Positions 1-8,334 of a stretch of 64,000 nucleotides of DNA are shown here, in pieces (positions within the stretch are counted from its first letter, which is position 1; the number at the start of each line of letters is the position of its first letter). Made by a program: the position numbers and the translations under genes. A model generated the notes under the pieces. That model was not told where the DNA came from and ran no database searches. It saw only the letters and a list, made by a program, of their open reading frames with translations. Source of the stretch: Saccharothrix espanaensis DSM 44229 (lineage in GTDB: Bacteria > Actinomycetota > Actinomycetes > Mycobacteriales > Pseudonocardiaceae); NCBI RefSeq assembly GCF_000328705.1, contig NC_019673.1, positions 7,203,001 through 7,267,000 of the forward strand, written 5' to 3'.

Positions 1-84
1 GTGTGGACCCGCCGCCGGGCGCGGCTGAGTCCTTCGCGGACACCGGGGCTCGGTGACCACGCCACGTCGGTGCCCGGCGAGACC

Positions 85-118
85 GAGGGGCGCGGGGTCC
101 TCCCACCCCGCGCCCCTC
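85..118. terminator. Strong hairpin, probable terminator
   Basis: A 13-bp perfect stem (85-97 with 106-118) encloses an 8-nt loop. It is GC-rich with no clear T tail. It probably ends a gene lying before the window; the following gene starts about 170 bp further on. Confidence 0.55.
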
Positions 119-286
119 CCGCGTGACCCCGATCCGGGCCGGCGACAAGCAGCAGGGCGCGGCACTCGCGTCCGGAAGGCCACCCCGACACCACCGAACC
201 TGCCGACCGCGGTCGTCCGTTGTGGACCGGCCCCGGCCAACCGCCCTGACCAGCCGCTGCGGGTGCCGCCGGACTACGGTGTCCCC

Positions 287-550
287 GTGGATCCGCGTGA
301 GGACGAAGAGGACGACTTCGACCCCGAAGAGGAAGACTTCGAGGAGGACGAGGAAGAAGAGGACGAGGACGACCTGTTCGGCGTGACCTCGGAACCGCGC
401 ACCATCTGCCACCTGTGCGGCGGGGCCGGATTCGTGGCCCACCCGACTTCGGCCGTGATCGGCGGTGCGCCCCGGACCGTGGACAACGGCCGCGAGTGCC
501 CCCACTGCCACGGCGCGCGCAAGTTCCCCGGCCTCGTCCCCCCCGTCTGA
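287..550 (+). CDS. Small acidic zinc-ribbon protein
   Basis: This reads as an 87-residue protein of unknown function. The GTG at 287 is preferred because the upstream in-frame extension is proline/arginine-rich and looks non-coding. Residues 4-30 are almost entirely Asp and Glu. They are followed by two CxxC knuckles, CHLCGG near residue 43 and CPHCHG near 73, an arrangement resembling DnaJ-type zinc ribbons. Zinc binding is therefore likely; a chaperone or nucleic-acid role would be a guess. The gene is convergent with the MFS transporter gene downstream. Confidence 0.65.
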   Translation: MDPREDEEDDFDPEEEDFEEDEEEEDEDDLFGVTSEPRTICHLCGGAGFVAHPTSAVIGGAPRTVDNGRECPHCHGARKFPGLVPPV

Positions 551-650
551 CCGCGCCCGCACCTGCCTGACCGCACTCGACGGACGTCCGCCGGGGCCGG
601 AGCCGGGCGACGCGGCTGCCGGCGGGCTCGACCGGGTCGGGTGGCGGGAG

Positions 651-675
651 CGCCGGGCACGCGTGCTGCCCGGCG
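651..675. terminator. Hairpin between convergent genes
   Basis: A 9-bp perfect stem (651-659 with 667-675) and 7-nt loop lie between the convergent zinc-ribbon and MFS genes. It is placed to act as a terminator in either direction. Confidence 0.5.
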
Positions 676-684
676 TCGGCCGGG

Positions 685-1926
685 CTAGGCGTTCTGGGCG
701 GCGTTCGCGGCGTCCTCGGCCGCCCGGCGGTCGGTGTCGGCCTGCTGCTTCTCGAACGACCGGGGCGACAGACCCAGCCACGCCACGACCAGCGCCCCGA
801 CCTGGATCACGGCCGCCATCACGTAGACCGCCCGCAGCCCGAACCCGGCGGCGATCAGGCCGCCCGCCAGCGCGCCCAGCGGTGTCAGCCCCCAGGCCAG
901 CGCCCGGTGGCTGGTCAGCACCCGGCCGAGCAGGCCGGGCGGGGTGAACCGCTGCCGGCTGGACTGCGAGCAGACGTTCCACACCATGACGATCGCGGCG
1001 TCGGCGAACATCACCAGCGCGATGGCGACGGGCCACGGCGGCAGCACCGCGATCAGCAGGTGGCAGGTCACCATGCCGACCTGGGAGATGCGCATCGACC
1101 ACGCGTAGCCGAGCCGCGCCACGACCCGCCGCACCACGAACGACGACGCCACCCAGCCGACCGCCATGCAGGTCATCATCACGCCGTAGCCGACCGCGCC
1201 CAGGCCCAGGATCTCGTGCACGTACAGCACGAACATCGACATGTACGCGCTCGCCGCGAACGACCCGACCGCGACCGCGACCGTGATCGACAGCAGCAGC
1301 GGCGTGCCGACCAGGAACTTGAGCCCGTCGGCGATGTCGCGCAGCGGATGCTTGCGCGACGGGGTCACCGACCGGGCCGGGATGCCCCGGCTGACCAGCA
1401 GCGCGACCAGCGCGGCCAGCAGGGCGAGCCACGGCGGCATCCCGAAGCCGAAGCCGACCAGGAACCCGGCCGTGGGCGGCACGACGAACTGCACCACGCC
1501 CCGGTCGATGAGCATCAGCCTGGTGTTGGCCGCCGCGAACTCGGCGGGCTCCACCACCTCGGGCACCAGCGCGCCGCTGGCCCCGTCGCCGAGCACCTGC
1601 GCGGACGTCACGACGAACGCCAGCACCAGCACCAACGGCAGGTTGATCGCGTCCATCAGACCCGCGACGGCGAACACCGCCGCCGCGCACGCCTGCACCC
1701 CGTAAGCGAACCCGAGCACGGTCGTGCGCCGCACCCGGTCGATCAGGACTCCCGCGAACAGCGAGAACAGCAACCACGGCGACTGGCCGACGATGTTGAC
1801 CAGCGACACCTCCCGAGGATCCGTCGTGATCGACACCGCCACCAACGGCAACGTCGTCAGCATCACGCCCTCGGCCACCGAACCGGACACCGCTGCGGCT
1901 TGGAGCCGCACCCACCCCCTTGACAT
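685..1926 (-). CDS. MFS transporter (drug-efflux type)
   Basis: A 413-residue membrane protein with about 12 hydrophobic segments, a typical MFS length. A cytoplasmic loop of the form DRVRRTTVLG near residue 63 matches the motif between helices 2 and 3. The substrate is not predictable. The ATG at 1926 lies inside an inverted repeat; an in-frame GTG at 1911 directly follows a purine-rich AAGGGGG and is an alternative start. The gene diverges from an ArsR-like regulator, so a regulator-exporter pair is likely. Confidence 0.85.
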   Translation of the reverse strand: MSRGWVRLQAAAVSGSVAEGVMLTTLPLVAVSITTDPREVSLVNIVGQSPWLLFSLFAGVLIDRVRRTTVLGFAYGVQACAAAVFAVAGLMDAINLPLVLVLAFVVTSAQVLGDGASGALVPEVVEPAEFAAANTRLMLIDRGVVQFVVPPTAGFLVGFGFGMPPWLALLAALVALLVSRGIPARSVTPSRKHPLRDIADGLKFLVGTPLLLSITVAVAVGSFAASAYMSMFVLYVHEILGLGAVGYGVMMTCMAVGWVASSFVVRRVVARLGYAWSMRISQVGMVTCHLLIAVLPPWPVAIALVMFADAAIVMVWNVCSQSSRQRFTPPGLLGRVLTSHRALAWGLTPLGALAGGLIAAGFGLRAVYVMAAVIQVGALVVAWLGLSPRSFEKQQADTDRRAAEDAANAAQNA

Positions 1927-1943
1927 GGGACCACCCTGTCAAG
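1919..1943. promoter_or_regulatory. Probable operator between MFS and ArsR-like genes
   Basis: CTTGACA (1919-1925) and TGTCAAG (1937-1943) form a 7-bp-arm inverted repeat spaced by 11 nt, overlapping the annotated MFS start. TTGACA also resembles a -35 box on both strands. Binding by the adjacent ArsR-like protein is inferred. Confidence 0.5.
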
Positions 1944-2058
1944 GTCCGCGACGGACACGAACGTTTTAGCCAGAGCTCAAACCGGGGTCCGGAGCGGGCT
2001 CGTGGCGGGACTAGACTGGCCACGACCCGGACGACCCCCAACCCCTGCGGGACAAGGC

Positions 2059-2973
2059 ATGGCCCTGCGCTTCACGGTCTCCCCGCTGTGGGAGACGATC
2101 GCCGCGCTGCGGGTGCTGGCCGACCCCGGCTGCTACCCGGTGCACCGGCGCTGGATCGCCGAGGTCGAGCCCCGGCTGGCCGCGCTCGGACCGGACCCGA
2201 CGCTGCTCACCACCCTGGTCACCCGGCCGGTGATCCCGGAGTTCCTGATCCCGACGCCGGGCGTGCGCACGATCGGCATCGAGGACGAGCTCAAGTTCCT
2301 GCCCCGGGTGGCCAAGCCCGCCCGGGTGGCGGCGGCGCTGCCCGACCAGTCGCGCTTCCGGCCGCTGGCCGAGGATTTGAAGGGCACCCTGACCACGATC
2401 TGCGAGCGGATCGGCCTGGTGCACGAGGCGATCATCGCCCCGGTCTGGCCGCGCCTGGAGGGCGTGCTGCAGGGCGACGTGGAGCGGCGCGGCCGGCGGA
2501 TGGTCGAGGCGGGCGGCCAGGCCGTGCTGGCCGAACTGCACCCCGACGTCGCCTACGACGACCAGAACGTGACCGTGCGGCGGCAGCGGACCGCCATCGG
2601 CCAGCGGGACCTGGTGCTCGTCCCGTCGGCGTTCACCTGGCCGGACGTCTACCTGCGGGACAGCCCGGTGCGGCTGGCGCTGTGCTACCCGGCGCACGGC
2701 TTCGGCTCGCTGTGGGAGCCGTCCGCCGCGCCCACCGGCAACGCCCTGGCCCGGCTGGTCGGTGCGACCCGCGCCCGCCTGCTGCACGAGATCGAACGCC
2801 CCAGCACGGTGTCCGAACTGGCGGGCCGGCTCGGGGTCACGGTCGGCGCGGTGTCGCAGCACTTGGGCGTGCTGCGGGCGGCCGGCCTCGCGGTGAGCCG
2901 GCGGGAGGGGCGCGAGGTGGTGTCGCTGAGCACCGACCTCGGTCAGGCCCTCGCACGCGGGGAAGTACGGTAG
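2059..2973 (+). CDS. ArsR-family winged-helix regulator with DUF5937-type N-terminus
   Basis: A 304-residue protein starting at ATG 2059. The first 210 residues (opening FTVSPLWETIAALRVL) form the large non-HTH domain seen in actinobacterial ArsR/DUF5937 proteins. The last 80 residues form a winged helix (EIERPSTVSELAGRLGVT, then VSQHLGVLRAAGLA). No cysteine cluster suggests metal sensing. It is divergent from the MFS exporter and is probably its repressor. The next gene starts 6 bp after its stop and is likely co-transcribed. Confidence 0.8.
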   Translation: MALRFTVSPLWETIAALRVLADPGCYPVHRRWIAEVEPRLAALGPDPTLLTTLVTRPVIPEFLIPTPGVRTIGIEDELKFLPRVAKPARVAAALPDQSRFRPLAEDLKGTLTTICERIGLVHEAIIAPVWPRLEGVLQGDVERRGRRMVEAGGQAVLAELHPDVAYDDQNVTVRRQRTAIGQRDLVLVPSAFTWPDVYLRDSPVRLALCYPAHGFGSLWEPSAAPTGNALARLVGATRARLLHEIERPSTVSELAGRLGVTVGAVSQHLGVLRAAGLAVSRREGREVVSLSTDLGQALARGEVR

Positions 2974-2979
2974 TCCGAC

Positions 2980-3852
2980 GTGGAGGTCTTGTCCGAGTCC
3001 GAGTGGACCGCGCGCCGCGAACGGCACCGGGCCCGCGTCCGCGCGTGGACGCTGCCGCACCACGAGCGCAAGGCGCGCGGCGAGAAGCACCCGGTGCTGG
3101 ACTTCCTCTTCTCCTACTACAGCCACCGGCCGTCGCGGATGGAGCGCTGGCACCCCGGGCCGGGGGTGGTGCTGGCGGGCGACGCCGAGGAGTACCTGCG
3201 GTGGCCCGCGTACAAGCGGGTCGAGCAGGGCGTGACGCTCGACGTCGAGGCGTTCGCGGCGGAACGGGCCGCGACGATCGCGTTCACCCACCGCCTGCTC
3301 ACCGCCACCGCGTCGCGCGCCCCGCGCCTGGGCTGCTTCGGGCTGCACGAGTGGGCGATGGTCTACCGGACCGACAGCGTGCGGCACGACTCGTGGCCGC
3401 TGCGGCTCGGGCACGACGGCACGGACGCCGTGGTGGAGGCGCAGAACGTGCAGTGCAGCCACTTCGACGCGTTCCGCTTCTTCACGCCGCCGGCGCGTCC
3501 GCACAACGCGTTGCAGCCCACCCGGGAGACCCAGGTCCACCTGGAGCAGCCGGGCTGCCTGCACGTCTCGATGGATCTTTTCAAGTGGTCGTACAAGCTC
3601 GACCCGGCGACGCCGTCGGAGCTGATGGCGGACTGCTTCGACCTGGCGCTGCGGGTCCGCGAGCTGGACATGCGGGCCAGTCCCTACGACCTGTCCGCGC
3701 TCGGCTACCCGCCGGTGCCGATCGAGACGCCCGAAGGGCGGGCCGAGTACGTGCGTCGGCAGAGCGCGTTCGCGGCGGCGGCGGCACCCCTGCGAGCCGC
3801 GTTGATCGAGGTCACGGGGACGCTGCTCGGGGCACCCGTCACCTCCGCGTGA
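2980..3852 (+). CDS. Conserved actinobacterial protein annotated as 3-methyladenine DNA glycosylase
   Basis: A 290-residue protein of a family that actinobacterial genomes label 3-methyladenine DNA glycosylase. Recognisable blocks are RGEKHPVLDFLFSYYS near residue 33, RWHPGPGVVL near 54 and LHEWAMVYR near 123. I see no classical HhH-GPD or AlkA signature, so the enzymatic label rests on family naming rather than on visible catalytic residues. It follows the ArsR gene by 6 bp and probably shares its transcript. Confidence 0.7.
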   Translation: MEVLSESEWTARRERHRARVRAWTLPHHERKARGEKHPVLDFLFSYYSHRPSRMERWHPGPGVVLAGDAEEYLRWPAYKRVEQGVTLDVEAFAAERAATIAFTHRLLTATASRAPRLGCFGLHEWAMVYRTDSVRHDSWPLRLGHDGTDAVVEAQNVQCSHFDAFRFFTPPARPHNALQPTRETQVHLEQPGCLHVSMDLFKWSYKLDPATPSELMADCFDLALRVRELDMRASPYDLSALGYPPVPIETPEGRAEYVRRQSAFAAAAAPLRAALIEVTGTLLGAPVTSA

Positions 3853-3946
3853 CACACCGTGACTTCACCCGTTCCGCAGACTTCACCTGTTAGCGTGACG
3901 CCGGTCGGGATTCGCCAGCCGTAGTCGGCCGCTGAAAGGGAAGACG

Positions 3947-5725
3947 ATGTCTCGACACCGCGCGCTGCGGACCAAGGTGCGGCGCGGTATAGCCAAGTGG
4001 CCGGTCGCGATCGTCGGCGTGGTCGTCCTCCTGGTTCTCGGGTACTTCGCCTACACGTGGGTCGCCGGCATCGTGGACCAGCGCGCCGCCGCCCAGGCGG
4101 GTGACTGCCGACAGGGTGATGCCTCCCTCCGGGTCGCCGCGACGCCCAGCGTCGCCGACGCGGTCCGCCAGGCCGCCGAGTCGTGGAGCCGCGGCCGCCC
4201 GGTCGTCTACGACCACTGCATCCGGGTCGAGGTGCAGTCGATCCACTCCGACGTCGTGCTGCAGAGCCTCACCCAGGGCTGGGACGAGGCCGCGCTCGGC
4301 GCGCGACCGCACGCCTGGGTCACCGACTCGATGCTGTGGGCCAACCGGCTCGGCGCGCAGAACCGGGCGCTGCTCGGCGCGCAGCCGGTGTCCATCGCGG
4401 CCAGCCCGGTGCTGCTGGCGCTGCCCCAGGAGGGCGCGCAGGCGGTGCAGGCCGGTGTCGGGTTCCGCTGGACCGACCTGCCCGAGGTGACCTCGGCGGC
4501 GGGCGGCTGGGGCCGGTTCGGCAAGCCCGAGTGGGGCGACTTCAAGGTGGCCATGCCCGACCCGGCGACCAACGCGGCCACCGCGATGGTGATCCAGTCG
4601 GCGCTGGCGGGCGCGAGCCCCGACGGCAAGGGCCCGGTGACCACCGAGATGCTGGCGCTCGACCCGGTGAAGGCGACCCTGGGCCGGCTCACCGCGTCCA
4701 AGCCGGAGCAGGCGCCCCCGACCACGTGGGGCGCGCTGTCGCAGCTGGCGGACAAGCCGGGCGCGAACGCGTCCGGGTTCAGCGCGGTGCCGGTGTTCGA
4801 GGTGGACCTGTTCCGGCACAACACCGGCAAGGACAGCGGGACCGCGCCGCTGCAACCCCTCTACGGGGTGGCGGCCGGCGGCCCGTCCCCGGTCGCGGAC
4901 TTCCCGTTCGTGCCGCTGGCCGGCGACTGGGTGGGCGAGGCGCAGGTGCGCGCGGCCCAGGAGTTCCGGGAGTTCCTGCTGGCCCCCGAGCAGCAGAGGA
5001 CGTTGGCGGGCGCGGGGCTGCGGGTGGACACCACCACCGAGCGGCCCAAGCCCTCGCCGGGCATCCGGTGGGCGACCATGACCGACAAGCTGGTGCCCGC
5101 CGACGCCACCACCGCGCAGCAGATCTCCGCCGCGTGGGCGACGGCCGACAACGGCCAGTCGGTGACCGTGCTGGTGGACGTGTCGAAGTCGATGGAGGAG
5201 CCCGGCGGCGACGGCAAGTCGCGGATGGCGTGGGTGAAGGACGCACTGTCCGGCCAGGTGAACCGGTCGGTGTCGGGCGCGCTGGGCCTGTGGGAGTTCT
5301 CCCGCGCGCTCGACGGCGAGAAGCCCTACCGGCAGCTGGTCGCGACCGGGCCGGTGGTCGGGCAGAAGCAGCAGCTGCTCGACGGCGTGGCCGGGCTGCG
5401 CCCGCAGAGCGCGACCCAGTTGTACAGCAGCGTGGCGGCGCTCTACGAGAAGACGCTGGCCGAGTACCAGCCGGGCAAGCGCAACCGGATCATCGTGCTG
5501 ACCGACGGCGCCAACGACGGCGGGCTGACCTTCGCGCAGCTCAAGACCGAGCTGGCGCGGCTGAAGCAGGACGGCAAGGACATCGCGATCAGCGTCCTGG
5601 CGATCGGCCCGGACCCGGAGCGCCAGCCGCTGGGCGAGCTGACCCGGACCAGCGGCGGCACGCTGTCGGTCGTGGACGACGGGCGCGGCGTGGACGCCGC
5701 CCTGGCCCAGCTCCTGTCCGCCTAG
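3947..5725 (+). CDS. Membrane-anchored substrate-binding/VWA domain protein
   Basis: A 592-residue protein with a short basic N-terminus and one transmembrane segment (about residues 19-41), so most of it is extracytoplasmic. Residues 55-370 resemble a bacterial extracellular solute-binding protein. Residues about 405-590 form a von Willebrand A domain with a DVSKS MIDAS motif near 410 and LTDGANDGG near 519. Such proteins usually act in metal-dependent adhesion or assembly at the envelope; the ligand is unknown. A GGGAAGACG purine stretch precedes the ATG. It appears monocistronic. Confidence 0.8.
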   Translation: MSRHRALRTKVRRGIAKWPVAIVGVVVLLVLGYFAYTWVAGIVDQRAAAQAGDCRQGDASLRVAATPSVADAVRQAAESWSRGRPVVYDHCIRVEVQSIHSDVVLQSLTQGWDEAALGARPHAWVTDSMLWANRLGAQNRALLGAQPVSIAASPVLLALPQEGAQAVQAGVGFRWTDLPEVTSAAGGWGRFGKPEWGDFKVAMPDPATNAATAMVIQSALAGASPDGKGPVTTEMLALDPVKATLGRLTASKPEQAPPTTWGALSQLADKPGANASGFSAVPVFEVDLFRHNTGKDSGTAPLQPLYGVAAGGPSPVADFPFVPLAGDWVGEAQVRAAQEFREFLLAPEQQRTLAGAGLRVDTTTERPKPSPGIRWATMTDKLVPADATTAQQISAAWATADNGQSVTVLVDVSKSMEEPGGDGKSRMAWVKDALSGQVNRSVSGALGLWEFSRALDGEKPYRQLVATGPVVGQKQQLLDGVAGLRPQSATQLYSSVAALYEKTLAEYQPGKRNRIIVLTDGANDGGLTFAQLKTELARLKQDGKDIAISVLAIGPDPERQPLGELTRTSGGTLSVVDDGRGVDAALAQLLSA

Positions 5726-5970
5726 CCCGGCCGTCGCTCGGGCACGCGACCCCGGAACGTGTGCCGGGCCGTTGAGACCTCACTGCCACGTTGACCACAG
5801 GGCAAGTCACGATCTCGATGGCGATCGACGCCGGTTGCTCCTCGAACGATCACGGGACCACCGCTCGCCACACCTTCGATCGGTCTCGCTTCGACGGCTG
5901 TCTCCGCAAGGCCGACGCGCCACGTTCCCGTGCGACCGCGGCTCAGAAAGTCCGAGTCCCTGATGTCCGC

Positions 5971-6342
5971 CTAGCCCGGCGGGTCGCACTGGCCCGGCTC
6001 GCCGGACCGCAGTCGCACGTGGTCGCCCACGGCGTCGTCGACGGCCGAGGCCAGCACCGCGTCGAGCAGGTCCGGGAAGCGGGCGGCGAGGTCGTCGCGG
6101 CGCAGGCGGATGAAGCAGCGGGTGCCCTCGTTGCGGCTGGACGTCACGCCCGCCGCGCGCAGGGTGCGCAGGTGGTGGCTGAGGGTCGACTTGGCCACCG
6201 GGGCGTCGAACTCGCCGAAGTTGCGTTCCACGCCGTCCGCCAGCAGCCGCACCAGGCCGACCCGCAGCGGGTCGCTGAGGGCGGCCATCACCTCGGTCAG
6301 CCGGAGTTGGTCGACGGGTGGGTCGACGTCCTGGTGGCGCAC
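5971..6342 (-). CDS. ArsR-family transcriptional repressor
   Basis: About 123 residues with a winged-helix core: ALSDPLRVGLVRLLADG, then KSTLSHHLRTLRAAGV, then a wing ending in RCFIRLRRDDL. The start is uncertain: an ATG at 6378 lies within an operator-like repeat, and GTGs at 6348 and 6342 lie outside it; I chose 6342. There are no CxC metal-site cysteines. The gene is divergent from an SDR dehydrogenase, and two near-identical dyads fill the space between them, indicating autoregulation and control of the SDR. Confidence 0.8.
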   Translation of the reverse strand: MRHQDVDPPVDQLRLTEVMAALSDPLRVGLVRLLADGVERNFGEFDAPVAKSTLSHHLRTLRAAGVTSSRNEGTRCFIRLRRDDLAARFPDLLDAVLASAVDDAVGDHVRLRSGEPGQCDPPG

Positions 6343-6355
6343 CCTGACCAGGTTA

Positions 6356-6425
6356 CTCGTTCGATGTGTTGCGAACATCGAACGAGATTGGCTAGATTGT
6401 TCGATGTTAGGCGAACATCGAACAA
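6356..6425. promoter_or_regulatory. Two tandem ArsR operators
   Basis: Two inverted repeats share the core TTCGATGT-N7-ACATCGAA. Site 1 has 12-bp arms at 6356-6367 and 6375-6386; site 2 has 11-bp arms at 6397-6407 and 6415-6425. The centres are 40 bp apart, close to four helical turns. A TAGATT box (6394-6399) at the edge of site 2 is a plausible -10 for the SDR gene, so bound repressor would block it. Confidence 0.8.
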
Positions 6426-6437
6426 CTTGGGGTGGAC

Positions 6438-7169
6438 ATGGAACTCTCCGGACAGGTCGCGCTCGTCACCGGCAGCACGTCGGGGATCGGCCGCGCGGCG
6501 GCCCGACTGCTCGCCGCCGACGGCGCGGAGGTCGTCGTGACCGGGCGCGACGCCGCCCGCGGGGCGGAGACCGTCGCCGAGATCGAGGCCGACGGCGGAC
6601 GGGCCCGGTTCGTGGCCGTCGACCTCGCCGACGTAACGTCCGTGCGCCGCCTGGCCGACGCGGCGGGCGAGGTGGACGTACTGGTCAACAACGCCGGCAT
6701 CTTCCCGTTCGCACCCACCCTGGAGCAGGACCCGGCGGGCTACGAGAAGCTGTTCGACGTCAACGTGCGCGCGCTGTTCTTCCTGACCGCCGCGATCGTG
6801 CCGGCGATGATCGCCAAGGGCGCGGGGGCCATCGTGAACGTGTCCTCCAACATCACCGGGCTGGGCGTGCCGGGCGGTGCCGTGTACAGCGCGACCAAGG
6901 GTGCGGTGGAGGCGCTCACCCGCACCTGGGCCGTCGAGTTCGGCGGGCACGGGGTGCGGGTGAACACCGTCTCGCCCGGACCGACCCTCACCGAGACCGT
7001 CAAGGCCACCACGGCCGAGATCGCCGAGCAGCAGGGCAAGGTCAGCGCGCTGGGCCGGGCCGCCGCGCCCCAGGAGATCGCCGAAGCCGTGCGCTACCTG
7101 GCCTCGCCGCGCGCGACCTACGTGACCGGCGCGACGCTCGTGGTCGACGGCGGCCGGCTGATCGTCTGA
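6438..7169 (+). CDS. SDR-family NAD(P)-dependent oxidoreductase
   Basis: A 243-residue short-chain dehydrogenase starting at ATG 6438 after TTGGGGTGG. The Rossmann glycine motif is TGSTSGIGRAA near residue 12, followed by NNAG near 83, catalytic Ser in VNVSSNITG near 136 and the YSATKGA Tyr/Lys pair near 151. The substrate is unknown. The C-terminus YVTGATLVVDGGRLIV is typical of FabG-like members. The two ArsR dyads upstream suggest derepression by whatever the ArsR protein senses. Confidence 0.9.
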   Translation: MELSGQVALVTGSTSGIGRAAARLLAADGAEVVVTGRDAARGAETVAEIEADGGRARFVAVDLADVTSVRRLADAAGEVDVLVNNAGIFPFAPTLEQDPAGYEKLFDVNVRALFFLTAAIVPAMIAKGAGAIVNVSSNITGLGVPGGAVYSATKGAVEALTRTWAVEFGGHGVRVNTVSPGPTLTETVKATTAEIAEQQGKVSALGRAAAPQEIAEAVRYLASPRATYVTGATLVVDGGRLIV

Positions 7170-7249
7170 CCCGCACCGGCCGCAGGTGGTCGAGGGGTGC
7201 GGCCGGACGGCGTGCGGGGTGACGCCGGCACGTCGTCCGGGCCTGGTCG

Positions 7250-7520
7250 GGTCGCAGTCGGGCTCAGCAGCACCCGGGCCGCTTCAGCCCGTCCCCGGTA
7301 CCGCACGCGCAGCCGCCGCCTGCCCCACACCGCGTCCGCGATCCCCACCAGGAACGGCATCTCCTTGGCCTGCCGGAACCACCCCGAGGCGTCGAGGTGG
7401 ACCCGCTCGCGGATCCGCCCGGCCCGCGACCGCAGCTCCGGTGGCAGCGCGGCGAGCAGCCGGTAGCCGCCCGCGCGACTGGAGCAGCAGGAGCCGCGAG
7501 AGCAACCGACTGGCACGCAT
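7250..7520 (-). pseudogene. Broken WYL-domain regulator
   Basis: Two pieces of one WYL-domain regulator remain in different frames. One frame starts at ATG 7520 with MRASRLLSRLLLLQSRG, the normal N-terminus of this family. The HTH body is then missing and the coding frame shifts. The second piece reads GYRLLAALPPELRSRAGRIR, RERVHLDASGWFRQAKEMPF and AVWGRRRLRVRYRG, the start of the WYL region. The rest of the WYL domain is absent. An internal deletion with frameshift plus a 3' truncation explains this. No function is expected. Confidence 0.75.
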
Positions 7521-7723
7521 GGCCGATTGTCCCCCGCCACCTGACATGACCTGTCAGGTCCGACGCCCCCGGCCGTCACATCACCGATCAGCGCCCGAAG
7601 GCGTCCGCTCGTGAATTGCACCGGCCTGTGCGACAGGTCGGAACAGATCCCGAAAAGGTATTGCGCGGGGGTCTGCCGTCGGGCATTCTTGGGCTACACC
7701 ACGGAGAAGCGGGGAGTGCGGAG

Positions 7724-7858
7724 ATGGCCGGCAAGTGGCAGCAGGGAGCGCAGCGCCGGCACGGCGCGATGACCTGTACCCGCCAGGGCCTGCTCGGCCT
7801 GCTGTGCTGCCAACAGCGACTGCTGCTGCTTCTGAGCTGCGCGGACTCCCTACCGTGA
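7724..7858 (+). CDS. Cys/Leu-rich micro-protein (tentative)
   Basis: A 44-residue ORF starting at ATG 7724, preceded by GGGGAG at about 9 nt. The N-terminus is basic (KWQQGAQRRHG); the C-terminal half is hydrophobic with four cysteines (TCTRQGLLGLLCCQQRLLLL). A TTGCGC-N17-CATTCT promoter-like pair lies at 7661-7689, and a hairpin terminator follows 26 bp after the stop. This promoter-ORF-terminator layout suggests a real short transcript. It could be a leader peptide, a small membrane peptide or a non-coding RNA. I do not recognise the sequence. Confidence 0.4.
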   Translation: MAGKWQQGAQRRHGAMTCTRQGLLGLLCCQQRLLLLLSCADSLP

Positions 7859-7883
7859 CGTAGACGTCGTCACCAGGCCGGGA

Positions 7884-7921
7884 GCCGCCCATCGGGAGAC
7901 CGATCCGGGCGGCTTCGTCGT
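7884..7921 (+). terminator. Terminator-like hairpin
   Basis: GCCGCCC (7884-7890) pairs with GGGCGGC (7907-7913), and ATCGG (7891-7895) pairs with CCGAT (7900-7904) around a GAGA loop with a two-base bulge. A moderately T-rich stretch follows. It lies just downstream of the Cys/Leu-rich ORF. Confidence 0.6.
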
Positions 7922-8025
7922 TTCCGGCCACGACGACACATTCAGCCTCGGAGCGGACCCACCCCCGTCGAACGGCCTGCACCCGTTCCCCGGAGCGCTC
8001 GACCACATTCCGCTCACCCATTTAC

Positions 8026-8043
8026 GGCCATTTCGGAATGGCC
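8026..8043. terminator. Short hairpin before the tRNA array
   Basis: GGCCATT and AATGGCC form a perfect 7-bp stem with a TCGG tetraloop, followed by TTGTT. It ends 30 bp before the first tRNA and may insulate or terminate transcription entering the array. Confidence 0.4.
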
Positions 8044-8073
8044 TTGTTCGAGCACGCCACGAACCATTTCATT

Positions 8074-8147
8074 GCGGCTTTAGCCCAACTGGTAGAGGCA
8101 CCTGGCCGAGATCCAGCACAGTCGGGGTTCGACTCCCCGAAGCCGCA
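8074..8147 (+). tRNA. tRNA-like, anticodon GAG, class I shape
   Basis: Acceptor 8074-8080 pairs fully with 8140-8146, discriminator A8147. The T arm is CGGGG/CCCCG (8123-8127, 8135-8139) with loop TTCGACT. The anticodon stem has four pairs and one C-C mismatch; the loop CCGAGAT gives anticodon GAG but has C instead of U at position 33. The variable region is only 5 nt, although Leu tRNAs normally carry a long arm. It is probably a degenerate or specialised tRNA. Confidence 0.55.
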
Positions 8148-8148
8148 C

Positions 8149-8221
8149 GCCCCCATAGCCCAACGGTAGAGGCAACGCGCTCAGAACGCGTCCAGTCCAG
8201 GTTCGAATCCCGGTGGGGGCA
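8149..8221 (+). tRNA. tRNA, anticodon CAG (Leu codon CUG), class I shape
   Basis: The acceptor GCCCCCA (8149-8155) pairs with 8214-8220; discriminator A8221. The anticodon stem is fully paired (8175-8179 with 8187-8191) around loop CTCAGAA, giving anticodon CAG. The T loop is TTCGAAT, with one A-C mismatch in the T stem. The variable loop is 5 nt, unlike normal class II Leu tRNAs, so charging by LeuRS is doubtful. It starts one base after the preceding tRNA-like element. Confidence 0.65.
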
Positions 8222-8236
8222 CGCCCGACAGCACGA

Positions 8237-8310
8237 TGCCCGTTGGTCCAGCACGGCACGGACGCCGCGCTCTGAACGCGGAGACCGAGGTTCGAATCCT
8301 CGACGGGCAG
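8237..8310 (+). tRNA. tRNA-Gln (CTG)
   Basis: A regular cloverleaf. The acceptor TGCCCGT/ACGGGCA (8237-8243, 8303-8309) has the U1-A72 pair typical of Gln, with discriminator G8310. The D stem is GTCC/GGAC, the anticodon stem five pairs, the loop CTCTGAA with anticodon CTG, and the T arm CGAGG/CCTCG with loop TTCGAAT. It is the most canonical member of the array. Confidence 0.8.
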
Positions 8311-8334
8311 CACCCGACCGCCGAGGCGGTCACT

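Noticed and set aside
5791..6540. 249-codon plus-strand ORF over the ArsR gene
   Set aside because: It is antisense to the ArsR protein and runs through both operators into the SDR gene.
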